From the NCBI RefSeq assembly GCF_949628215.1, contig NC_134276.1:12303690-12367689 (forward strand): DNA of 64,000 bases. Direction: 5' to 3'. This document shows positions 38,881-50,064 of the stretch, piece by piece. Every line of letters begins with the position of its first letter. The first letter of the stretch is position 1. The translations under genes were made by a program, and so were the position numbers. Under the pieces are notes generated by a model that saw nothing but the letters and a program-made list of their open reading frames with translations, made no database searches and was not told the origin of the DNA. This DNA is from Phalacrocorax aristotelis. Its lineage: Eukaryota > Chordata > Aves > Suliformes > Phalacrocoracidae.

Positions 38881-39689
38881 AGAGAATATCCCCTTCCTTT
38901 CAAACCCTGGGGTTGAGCTACATCTCGGCATGAATTTCCCAGGCCCTGCCTGGGCTCACAGACTGATGAGAGGGATGAAAAGCTGGAATCCAGGCACACT
39001 GTCTACCAACCCACAGGGTTTTGATACTCCCATAGCAGCAGCAACAGTTTTCCAGCTTTAGATACTTCCTTAGACAAATTTCTTCCTGCTAAAGCGCATC
39101 TCCTCATGCACCATTACTACATACAAAAACAGATGAGCTCTGACATCTCAGAGCTTCTGCCAAAGACCCACAACACCAGCAGTTCTCACCTCTTCCTCGT
39201 CACAGATCAGACAGTGAACAGCCACAAAACTGGGTCTCCCTCATTCGAGGGAGAGAGTGTTGTTCCCACACTCTGAATGAAGTATTTATGTCTTTAGAAC
39301 TGCATCACAAGATGGGGGCGAAAGGTAATGTAAAACGTATGTGCCAGAAAGGCTGTCTGGCATTAGCAACCAATGTAGTCATCCCAAGCTACAGCACTTG
39401 CTCCTTAGGGTTTAATCATGGATCAGTTTTGATTTCAAGGATAAGGCATGAAATATCCTCATATAGTTTCATTGAAATGCTGATCTGTTTCTTTCCTCCT
39501 ATTTTTCCTCCCCACTACACCTTCTCCTTCCCCAAGGCTTGTTGCAGGAAGCCGAGTGGTATATATCCACTGATGTCCTTCCAGACCACAGTGGCCTCCC
39601 AAGCTTCAGACATTGTCTCTATGTTGTCAAGACTGTTCAGAGCAGTGAATGATGGGGCAGCCATGTTCTCTTAGCCCTTTGATTCAGCC

Positions 39690-39895
39690 CTGAGCACCAG
39701 TTCTCAGAGAGTGTAACAGCAAAGCAAGAGGTGGAGGTTGCTGGACCATTTCTGGTAGCAAGTTTACTGAAGTTAATGAAGACAAACTCCTCAGAGATTT
39801 CCTCTGGGGCCTTCGTATGACCTTGTAGCTCACAAATGACATATTTGAAGTGACAGTAGGCCAGAGACAGCAGGATGTCACTGAAGATCATCTTA
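39690..39895 (-). pseudogene. Coding-like remnant, weakly like MROH (maestro heat-like repeat) proteins
   Basis: The minus strand reads DILLSLAYCHFKYVICELQG followed by HTKAPEEISEEFVFINFSKL, and loses the frame after about 50 residues. The pattern L-A-x-x-H-F-x-V-x-x-E-L-Q...EEFVFI recalls a segment of the MROH proteins that are expanded in birds; this is from memory and not verified. No intact exon borders are seen. It may belong to the same broken locus as 38085-38880 or be an independent fragment. Confidence 0.3.
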
Positions 39896-39899
39896 ATTC

Positions 39900-41575
39900 T
39901 TCACCTACAACAAGAGCCATGAAGGAAACAATAGACAGAAGAAAGACTGAGGCAGCAGGTCAGGTGGAACTAGCCATCAGTGACTGCTTGACTTGAGATC
40001 TTCATCTCCATGTCTGAGGTAACAGTGAGCCTAGCCTCCTCTCTCCTGAGAGACCCACTGGTTACAAATATTCCCTGAGCTGGTTAGGTGTCACCACTTT
40101 GACCCTTTGGTGAAGGAGAGCAGTTCAGTAATTAAATTGCTAGTTAATTTGCCCAATTTGCAGTTCTGTGGTATTCTCTTCCACGAAAGTTCAACCGGCA
40201 AACCCTCTCTAGAGGAGAGATCAGCTGATGCAGCAGGGGAGGGACTGAGAGTTTGCAGCCAGGTGGGAAAAAAAAAAAGGGAATGTAATGCCCGTCATTT
40301 AGGAGCAACTGAAATTACTTCCCCTGCATTGACCTGGTGTGCCCTTCAAGAAGGACTTGTTCACTGCAGAAACTTTGAGCCTGCTTGTCCCTGTTGCAGC
40401 AAAAGTGTTAAGCATGTTCTGCACATGCTCAAGAACTGTGCAGGGTACGGCCTTTTCTTCAAGGAGGAATCTTCACTGAGGAACAGTTACAGCAGGATCT
40501 GAGAGCCACTATCAATGCTTCATACTAGAGAGAAACCTTTGAAGACATTTTGTATTTTGCAAAAAAACCCAACTCCAAAACAGGGCTTTTTTAAATTCAA
40601 AGAATGCAAGGTCACCTGGACTGTTCTCATGCCCCTTTGAGGTTAATGTTATTAAGCTGCTGATATAAGCAACCTCTGCAGGGAGATGACAACCGTTTGG
40701 AGAACAATAAAGGAGGCCTGGGAGATACTCTGGCACATTTCTATTTGAAAAGCTCAAGTTGTTCTCCCTATTACTTTGAAGATGAAATTTGCTATAGATT
40801 CAGGAATGGACTTTGCAAGGGCTGTGTTTTTAAGCCTTTTAAAAAGATTATACTTTTCTTGTGCACAGGAACATCAGGGAAACAGGCAAAGAAATTCTAT
40901 GAGCAAAACCAGCTTTTGCTGGATTAGGGTGAAATGAGCGTAACAGAGTCAGAGGAATGGAGAACTGGCCTGGAATGTAAAGGCAAAACCTGGGAGAAGG
41001 CAACCCCTGCAGAAGAAGATGGAAAAGATGTGACCCCTTCCAAGTACTGGGAGACTCCTAAGTCTCATAATTTCTCTGCTGTTACCAAACATTCAAATCC
41101 ATAGGCAAAACTTCCCAATTTTGCCCTCTTTGTTAACTACATATGAAGGACATCATCCTGCCATTGTTGTCAGGATTAGAAAAGATGATGATAATGATTC
41201 AACGTTTCCAGCCTTTCTGAGAATATACCCAGGCATCAATGAAATGGCACGCAAAAGCATTTCTACTTGTTTCTGTGCATGTTTTTGAACCATGTTGCTC
41301 TCAGACTCTCAGTTCCAGGCATCCTGAATACAAGATGCATTTGTTCTTCTGTCTCTGTCTCAGTTCCCGTTTTATAAAATAGGGGTGATAACACCATTTC
41401 ATCAGATGGGCATTCTAAAAAAATGTGAAGTGTCAGAATATGCAAATGTTTCCTCAACGTCATTAAGTGCTAGAAAAAGCACTGTGAAGAAAGTCCTCTG
41501 ACAAAATTAATCCCATATTCGGAGCAGGGTTTGAAAAGGATACCTACCCATAGCTGATAGAAAGGAGAAAGAAAA
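39900..41575. other. Intergenic, nothing recognised
   Basis: A 131-codon plus-strand frame at 40107-40502 shows no family features. No repeat is recognised. Confidence 0.55.
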
Positions 41576-41580
41576 TATTC

Positions 41581-42345
41581 ACACAGAATCACAGAATCCC
41601 AGGTTGGAAGGGACCTCAGGGATCATCTAGTCCAACCTTTCTAGGAAGAGCACAGTCTAGACAAGATGGCCCAGCACCCTGTCCGGACGACTCTTGAAAG
41701 TGTCCAACGTGGCCGAGTCAACCACTTCCCTGGGGGGATTATTCCAATGGGTGACTGTCCTCACTGTGAAAAATTTTCGTCTTATGTCCAATCGGAATCT
41801 CCCCAAGAGCAACTTGTGTCCATTCCCCCTTGTCCTCTCCATGTGACTCCGTGTATAAAGGGAGTCTCTGTCTTCTTTGTAGCTACCCCTTAAGTACCGG
41901 TACATGGTGATGAGATCCCCTCTGAGCCTCCTTTTCTCAAGGCTGAACAAACCCAGTTCTCCCAGCCTATCCTCATATGGCAGCTTCCCAGTCCTCTGAT
42001 CATCTTGGTGGCCCTTCTCTGGACCCCCTCCAGCCTGTCCACATCCTTTTTGTATAGCGGGGACCAGAACTGTACACAGGACTCCAGGTGTGGCCTGACA
42101 AGCGCTGAGTAGAGCAGGGTAATGACTTCTTTCTCTCTGCTGGCGATGCCCTTTTTGATGCAACCCAGCATCCTGTTGGCCTTCTTGGCCGCAGCAGCAC
42201 ACTGTTCGCTCATGTTGAGCTTCCTGTCCACCAGGACCCCCAGGTCCCTTTCCACAGAGCTGCTCTCCAGCCAGGTGGATCCCAGCCTATGCTGCACTCC
42301 TGGATTATGTTTTCCCAGGTGCATGACCTTACACTTGTCCTTATT
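41581..42345 (-). mobile_element. CR1 LINE, 5'-truncated, with the end of the polymerase ORF
   Basis: The plus strand begins 'cacagaatcacagaatccca' and 'ggttggaagggacc' (3' terminus, reverse). On the minus strand two overlapping frames carry the C-terminal part of CR1 ORF2: HLGKHNPG and KIASREKE-type text, [19 protein letters not shown], then [36 protein letters not shown] and [15 protein letters not shown]. The switch between frames near 41900-42000 shows an indel. The catalytic reverse transcriptase core is absent, so the copy is dead. The 5' break is near 42345. Confidence 0.93.
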
Positions 42346-42585
42346 ATATTAAGTAACTTATATTAAATAACTGCTTTTGAACACTGTCATCCTGTAAACC
42401 AGATAAGACAGGGCATCATGAAAAACTAACAGGTAACCCCATAACTGAAAGTTGTGTCATTCATGTACACAATGGGAAGCAAAATTAAGAAGGAAATGGT
42501 AGTTTCAATTTGTAATATAACTGTTCTTTTAAAAGCTGTGTTTGTTGTAATGTTACACAATACTGACTTTCCATCAGTATCAGAG

Positions 42586-43163
42586 TGTCGTGGTTTAGCC
42601 CCAGTCAGCAACCAAGCACCACGCAGCCGCTCGCTCACTCCCCCCTGGTGGGACGGGGGAGAGAATCGGAAGAGTAAAAGTGAGGTAACTCATGGTTTGA
42701 GATAAAGACAGTTTAACAGGTAAAGCAAAAGCTGCGCACAGAAGCAAAGCAAAACAAGGAATTCATTCACTCCTTCCCATGGGCAGGCAGGTGTTCAGTC
42801 ATCCCCAGGAAAGCAGGGCTCCATCACATGTGACAGTTACTTGGGAAGACAAACACCATCACTCCCAATGTCCCCCTCTCCCCTTCTTCTTCCCCCAGCT
42901 TTATATACTGAGCATGACATCATATGGTATGGAATATCCCTCTGGTCAGTTGGGGTCAGCTGTCCCGCTGTGTCCCCTCCCAGTTTCTTGTGCACCCGGC
43001 AGGGCACGGGGAGCTGAAAAAGTCCTTGACCAGTGTAAGCGCTACTTAGCAACTACTAAAACATCTCCGCATTATCACCGCTGTTTCCAGCAAAACTCCA
43101 AAACATAGCCCTATACTAGCTACTATGAAGAAATTTAACTCTATCCCAGCTGAAACCAGGACA
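42586..43163 (-). mobile_element. Solo LTR of an ERVL-like endogenous retrovirus
   Basis: On the plus strand it begins TGTCGTGG and ends CCAGGACA, so it has TG...CA ends on the minus strand. It is flanked by CAGAG (42581-42585) and CAGAA (43164-43168), a 5-bp target duplication with one mismatch. The minus strand contains a TATA box (tatataaa, plus 42900-42907), a CRE-like tgatgtca just upstream of it, and near its 3' end the block ctgttaaactgtctttatct. No internal retroviral sequence adjoins it, as expected after recombination between two LTRs. The LTRs at 19791 and 56552 are relatives. Confidence 0.85.
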
Positions 43164-43169
43164 CAGAAA

Positions 43170-46100
43170 CATTAACTCCAGAAAAACATGAAAGAAATGT
43201 TCCTTTTTTCTAACCTTGTGTTAAAGTAATGGGAAACTGTAACAGAGCATGAGATTTAAGCAGGATACAGTTGCCAAAACATATCTGATTTTTAAGCTCA
43301 GATATAAGCTCCTCTATGGAAGTTTTCAAAAATATTTAATCCATGAGGTTTTTCTCAAAATACATCAACGTTGTTATAAATCCAGCCGGTTTTAGTGTAT
43401 GTTTCATAAGTGAGTTAAAAAAAAAACTTCTGTTTTTAAAAAATCCATATATTTGAGTAGCTAAGACTTTTTTTTTTCAACCATATAAAAACAGAAAATA
43501 AAAGGTGAAAGGTGACTTTTCCTTTTATGTGATATTCTTCTCAAACAGGTCCAGAGAGCTCCAAGGCTGACCAGTCTGGAGAAACATGACTGCAGATTCA
43601 TTATCATATTCTGAGGAATATCCTATTTGCTTATTTTGCTCTGTAGGTAGCAGAAGATCAAACAGCCAGCATGGGCTATGATATGCTGCCAACACAGGCA
43701 GAGATGCACAGAAAAGCAAATTTAAAAGTTATTAAGTCAGTAAGACTAACATTTTACTGATTTTATTTCCACTGTGGTTTATGCTACCCACACCTCCTTT
43801 CTCCAGCTTGTCATTTGGGGATTAATCCGCATATTGTGAAGAGTTAAGACACTTGCAACCAGCTGCACAACGCAAGGCAGTGGATCCAGAGGAGGCAGGA
43901 CACTGTGACTGGATGCTTCTGGGTAGCGTTCGTCTGCTCTAACGGTGAATGCTGCTTAAAGTCATATGGTAAAACATGAAACTTGGTCTGTGGTTCCTCC
44001 AGGAACATCTGCAACATCATGGTTTTCACATTGCAAGTAAATTCCTGGCATTTGTTTAAATACTGTTTCCTAAGGGAATTCTTTAAGTGTTTTGAGGATT
44101 GTTATCCTTGCACACAAATGGTTTCCTTATTGTTTTATCATTGCCCTGCGAAGTAACTAACACTTAGTCACCTGTCAGGAGTTTATCTGGTTTGGGAAGT
44201 GTGCAACCCGTAGGGTTACTTGATCTAGCTAGTACAATGATCAGGCACCAAGACTACGACATCTGGAAACGTAATTGCTGGTGGTAAAACTGTGCAAAAG
44301 TTAGTTATTTCCCTCAAATTTCCTCTAGAAGGAGATGCTCTTTGGGAAAGAACTGAGCAGGTTTGGGGGTGAGGCAGGATTTGGGAAACAAAGTGTGCTC
44401 TTTAGAGGAATATAATAGTGAAGATGATACTAGATAGTTTGAGGAAGCAGAGATCTTCTGGACATCATTGCAATTATAAGGCAATCACATTGCAGCCAAC
44501 TGGGTGGCTGGGAGAGAAGTTATCAACACATTAGATCAGAATTTGGCTGGATTTTCCTCAGAATGGAATATTCAATGGAATATACTAAATTTTTAAAAGT
44601 AATTATTCTATTAAATACTAAATAAATATATTTCTGAAGTGACACAATGCAATGAAAAAAATAAATCTATTATGACTTTATATGGTTAAATATTCACACA
44701 TTCATTTGCTTCAAAACAATTCATGTTATCAACCTTCCCCTGAAGGACTGTGACACAGAACTCGCAACACTTTATTTTTTTTTAGGTAGTAAAATTTGCA
44801 TCCTTTCTTGCTTGCTTAGATTTTTTGATGTGAGTTGCCTTGCCTGTTTACAAACTCTTTATATCATCAAGATTAACCAAACACCTTCATGTAAACAAAA
44901 TTCCTTACCTGTGAACAAACTCCCACCCCACTCAGATGTCTGCTGAATTAGTTCTCTAAAGTCAGAGCCTTGCTTCCCCACATAGTCCAGGAAAATTAGT
45001 AGGTGCTTTTGAAGGCATTTGAATGGGTAACCAGTCCAGGGACAAAAATAGCCTGGACTCACTGTATTTGAGCAACATTTGTAATTTCTTAGCTCTTGCA
45101 CACTTAAAAACTTCATGTACCTAAAGCAAGGGAAGTGAAATCTCTCAAGCAGCAACAAGAAAATTGAGGGTTTTTTTGTTTGGTTTTTCCCTCTTGTGCT
45201 AAAATGGGATGAGAGACTTATGTGATGCTGCAGAGTTCAGAGCAACGCCTCTGTGCCAGGACTTTGAGCTGCGGGATGACAAACAGACCCAAGGCCTACT
45301 TGTCTTTTTGACATCTAGGAATGTGTTTGCACTGCTGAATAGGAGTGCCAGGAACCCAGCTGAAGGTTTTGGTCCCTGCTGTCCTCGTTGTTAAAATGTT
45401 AGCTCATTCCTGAGCCCTGTCTTGGGCTGTCTCCAAGACAAATTCTGGGCAAGCCTCCTGGAACAGTTCACTTCAAAAGCAGCTCCCAAAAGGCAGAAGG
45501 GATGAGACCATACCAATGTGGTTCCCACCACCCTACATGTCCCTCCAACATATCCCACCAGGCTTTGCACCTTCAGAGACCCTGTTGGCATGCTTTTAGG
45601 ACATCCAATACAGGTCCTTAGCTTCACATTTTAAAAAATTATTCTGGTGGCCTCTGGCAAACCCATCACATTACAGTGCCCTCAGCTGAAAAGCATACAA
45701 AAAATGTAATTATATCTTAATACCCCTATATCCCTGTGACCCTACAGGCTCAGAGTCAAGGACTGTGCACCACGACACAGCTGGTCTGCTCTAGATGGAG
45801 CTAGCCCTACACATTGTGAAAACAAGAGAGTTGGCACCTTAGAGCCAGGAATGATTTGTAGACCTTCAGTTATTTAGTTGGATAGGCACACCTGTCTCAT
45901 CCTAAAAAGCCCTGCCTGCCAGATACAGCCTGCGGGGAAAAGGTACACCTAGGATGTGGCTGAGAGACTGATCTGAACAAGGTGGAAATCTCCATGCATT
46001 TGTTTCGTAGATAAAGGCAATTTTTCTTCTGGTCAGGACATTGCAGTGTTGACTGGATTCATCCCTGCCTCTCAAAGTATCATTAAAAGGCTGTGAGCCT

Positions 46101-47750
46101 AAGGCAAGAGGTGGGAGTTTGACCCCACAGTGACTCACAGTGGCTCACAGAAATCCCTTCAAGCCTGCAAACCAGAGGACAGGTTGTGTGGGACATGGTT
46201 CCCAGAAGAAGAAAGAACAGGCCAAACAATTTCCCTGTTTCTGTTTCTCCAATGCCAGCCCAAACCTGCTCCGCAGCCCACCATGTTTCCCCCAGGAAGG
46301 AGGAGGGGCTGCCCTTCTGCTGAGCTGTGCAAGATGGAGAAAGCAGGCGAGAATCCCATCCTCATCTCCCTTTGGTGGTATAAGGAAGATCAGGAAATAA
46401 GAGAGCAAGATACCCAGTCATGACGTACCATACAAGCAGAGGCTGTGGGAAGGTATGACCTCTCTCAGCCAAGCCTCCAAGAGCTGTTATAACATGTGGG
46501 TGCCTCTGTGGATGCAGCTTGTCACAGCCCACTGGCTTCAATGCAAGGCTGGCAGACTGCGTCAGCAGAGCTGGCTACGTTCTTGCACCAGTACTCAAGA
46601 GATTTATAAGGCAGTTGTGAATAATAGTTAGTCTCCTGGGAAACTGCTATTTAAAGCTCTGTCTGTGTGTCCACATACAGTTTCTGGGTCAGTCTCTTTA
46701 GAGGGATAAGACATCTCTGAAACTCTTAAAACACTTTTCCACTACCTGACACTTTATAGTAGCTGTTTATGACTTCTTTTGAAGTCTGTGAAGGTCTAAC
46801 AGTGGGGATACCTACCCATGGCCCTGTGACAGCTGTGTTTGCAGCACACAAGTACAGAAAACAGAGCTGAAACTTATCTGGTAAGTCCATGCAAGGGTCA
46901 TAGCTCAGCGTTGTGCAGATGTATCCACTCACATCCAAGAGCTGCATAGCTTCATCCAACTGTTGCTGAGCTCAGCATGAGCTCCTAGCTCAGTAGGTTC
47001 ACTGCACAAATGTAGCCTGCGTTTGGAGCAAGCTGGGGAGTCTCTGCTTTCACAGAGCAGATGAGTCCGTAGCTGGCAAAGACATTAGGGTATTGCACTG
47101 CAGACCGTTAATGACTTCTATGCAGGACACAGCCAGACTATTTTAAACGTGGTCAATTCAAAATACATCAAAAAACACCTTGAAGTTTCACATTCGATAT
47201 GCAAATGTTTAAGATTCTCAGTAATTGAATGATGGGGATGAGTAACTGCTCTTTCTTTGTACTACCAAATGTAGACAAAGGTATCAACCTTTGTTAAGTG
47301 CTTTGGTACTTTGAGCCTCAGAGATAAAAATCACATTTGTATTAGATAGTAGTGGTTAGTTAAATACATTCATGAAAGAAATAAGGAGGAGATTTATGCT
47401 TATCAGAAAACTGTGATTTTGAAATCTTTGGAACCTCTCAGTATTTCTCCCATAAAAGCAGTGGAAGTAAAGATAGTTTGGAGATGGTACCTATACCCTT
47501 GGAAAACGCCTGTGAGACAGTGGCATTACTATTCCTGAAGTTCCAGGAAATTGCTATATTTTTAGCAGCCCTCTTCTCATCTCCATCAACTGAGAGGAGA
47601 ACACATTCATCTCATGCTGACAGGAGAAGCGGTGAGCTGCCCTGCAGTCAGAGACAATCCCAACCAAAGCTGAGGTTCAGTTCTTTTGTGCAGGAGAAAT
47701 CTGTCCTCTTTTCCTTGGGTAATGATTTCAGCACGCTTCAAGGAGTCTTG
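43170..47750. other. Intergenic, nothing recognised
   Basis: No exon, RNA gene or repeat could be supported here. Confidence 0.55.
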
Positions 47751-47756
47751 GCTTAG

Positions 47757-48212
47757 AGTCATAGAATCATAGAATCATTTACATTGGAAAAGACCTTTAA
47801 GATCATCAAGTCCAACCGTTAGCCAAACACCGCCAAGTCCACCACTAAATCATGTCCCTAAGCACCACATCTACACATCTTCTCAATACCTCCATGGACG
47901 GTGACTCAACTACTTCCCTCTGCATCCTGTTCCAATGTTTGACAACCCTTTTGCTGAAGAAATTTTTCCTAATGTCTAATCTAAATCTCCCCTGATGTAA
48001 CTTGAGGCTGTTTCCTCTTGTCCTATCAGTTGTTACTTGGGAGAAGAAACCAACACCCACCTCACTACAACCTACTTTCAGGCAGTTGTAGAGAGTGATA
48101 AGGTCTCCCATCAGCTTTCTTTTCTCCAGGTTAAAAAACCCCAGCTCCCTCAGCCACTCCTCATAAGACTTGTGCTGTAGACCCTTCACCATCTTTGTTG
48201 CCCTTCTTTTTG
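47757..48212 (-). mobile_element. CR1 LINE 3' fragment
   Basis: The plus strand starts 'agtcatagaatcatagaatc' then 'ggaaaagacctttaagatca', a CR1-type tail in reverse. A 115-codon minus-strand frame covers the polymerase C-terminus: [47 protein letters not shown] and [12 protein letters not shown]. It is a different subfamily from the copy at 41581, judged by its tail sequence. Its 5' end is truncated near 48212. Confidence 0.9.
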
Positions 48213-48214
48213 CT

Positions 48215-49080
48215 TTGTTTTACATGTTATAGCAAGAGGCTTTGACTGTGTTATGTGCTGTCAGTTTTGCCTGTACTCTATGAAATATCCCTCTAATGGA
48301 TGCAGGTACAATGCTTCAGCTATTTGTTGTTTTCCTTTGGATGAGACAGTCTCTGACTTGGCTTACTGCTAATTACAGCAGACATAGCAAAGCATGCATG
48401 AAGAAAAAAACCCTCCGTTTATCTCTACTAAGGAGCTGGCACTTGCTATTTTTCCGGCTGTGACAGGAATTTCTCTGTCACAGAAAAAACCCATGTGGTG
48501 GAATAAAGCAAGCTGTGGATTTTTCCTGCTGAGCACCAGTGTCTGATGGCAGGGGTAGCTGAGGCTCTGCTGCTAAACACTTTGAGATTGACATAGAACT
48601 GGCCAGCTCCCCATGAGACTATTGCTAGTGCATATTAAATACTATGATGAAGAGTCTGGAGAAGGTTTGAATTGAAAGATGTAATTGGGAAGATGATGTC
48701 AGTGGGGCCTTGCAGGCTTGCTCTGTTCAGTACTGATGTGGGTGATGGACTACTAAGCACAAGTCATTTGAGGAGTGGCCTGAACGCAGGTAGGTGAAAT
48801 TAAAAAAAGGCAAATGCAAAATAACAACTACACTTAAGAGGGAGAAAATAAATGGGGAATAGTCAGCTAGGCATTAGAAGGAGATTTAAGATCACCAAAT
48901 TATCTGTGAAGCTTTTGCAGTAAAACCCCCCAACTCCCCCATCCAAATCCCCCCATCACTCTGGACAACCACAGGTGGAATGCCAAGTGCAAGGCACAGG
49001 AGATGTCTCTCCTGTTCCACTTGAGACAGGACAGTGAGTATCACTTTTGGGCATCACTTTTCAGGAAAAATGTGTGCAGA
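48215..49080. other. Intergenic, nothing recognised
   Basis: No supported feature. Ends at the next CR1 copy. Confidence 0.55.
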
Positions 49081-49084
49081 AAGT

Positions 49085-50060
49085 CATAGAATCATGGAAA
49101 GGTTTGGGTTAGGAGGTACCTTTAAAGATCATCTAGGTCAAATTCCCTGCTATGAGCAGGGACATCTTTCACTAGACCGGGTTGCTCAAAGCCCCATCCA
49201 GCCTGACCCTGAACATTTCCAAAGATGGGGCATCCACAGCTTCTCTGGGCAACCTGCTCCAGTGCCTCACTGTCCTCAGCGTAAAAAATTTCTTCCTTAT
49301 GTCTAATCTAAAAACGCTCTTTCAGTTTAAAACCATTACCCTTTGTCCATCACTACAGGTCCTGGTAATAAGTCTCTGTCAGTGTTTCTTATAAGCCCCT
49401 TTTAAGTACTGAAAGGCTGCAGTAAGGTATCCCTGGAGCCTTCGCTTCTTCAGGCTGAACAACCCCAACTCTCAGGATGGAGAGGTGCTCCATCCTGATC
49501 ATTTTCATGGCCCTCCTCTGTACCTGCCTTAACAGGTTGGTGTCTTTCTTGTGCTGGGGGCTCCAGAGCTGGACGCAGCACTGCAGGTGGGGTCTTATGA
49601 GAGCGGGGTAGAGGGGCAGAATCATCTACTTTGACCTGATGGCCATGCTTCTTTTGATGCAGCCCAGGATACATTTGGCTTTCTGGGCTGTGAGCACATG
49701 TTGCCAGCTCAGGTCTAATTTTACATGCATTGGTACCCCAAGTCCTTCTCGGCAGGGCTTCTCTCAATCCCTTCATCTCTCAGCCTGTATTCATACTATG
49801 GGTTGCCCTGACCCTTGTGCAGGACCTTGCTCTTGGCCTTATCAATGGGCCTCATGAAGTTCACATGGCCCCACTTCTCGAGCTTGTCCAGGTCCCTCTG
49901 GATGGCATCCTGTCCGTTGGGTGTGTCAACTGCACCACTCAGATTGGTGTTGTCTGCAAGCTTGCTGAGGGTGCACTCAATCCTACTGTCTATGTCATTG
50001 ATGAAGATATTAAATAGCACTGGTCCCAGAACCAATTCTTGTGGCATCTGCTGAATGCTT
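49085..50060 (-). mobile_element. CR1 LINE, longest 3' copy, reaching the reverse transcriptase core
   Basis: The plus strand begins 'tcatagaatcatggaaaggt' (3' end in reverse). It extends about 975 bp, far enough to include part of the reverse transcriptase palm: minus-strand text [20 protein letters not shown], then LADN where the family has its catalytic double Asp, then [12 protein letters not shown]. Downstream segments (RPHLQCCVQLWSPQHKKDT and following) lie in other frames, so several indels are present. The altered catalytic motif and the frame breaks show it is inactive. Confidence 0.92.
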
Positions 50061-50064
50061 AGAA

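Noticed and set aside
40107-40502. 131-codon plus-strand frame
   Set aside because: No domain, promoter or polyadenylation context; treated as chance.
41657-42324. Long minus-strand frames that could be called host genes
   Set aside because: They are CR1 polymerase C-terminal remnants.
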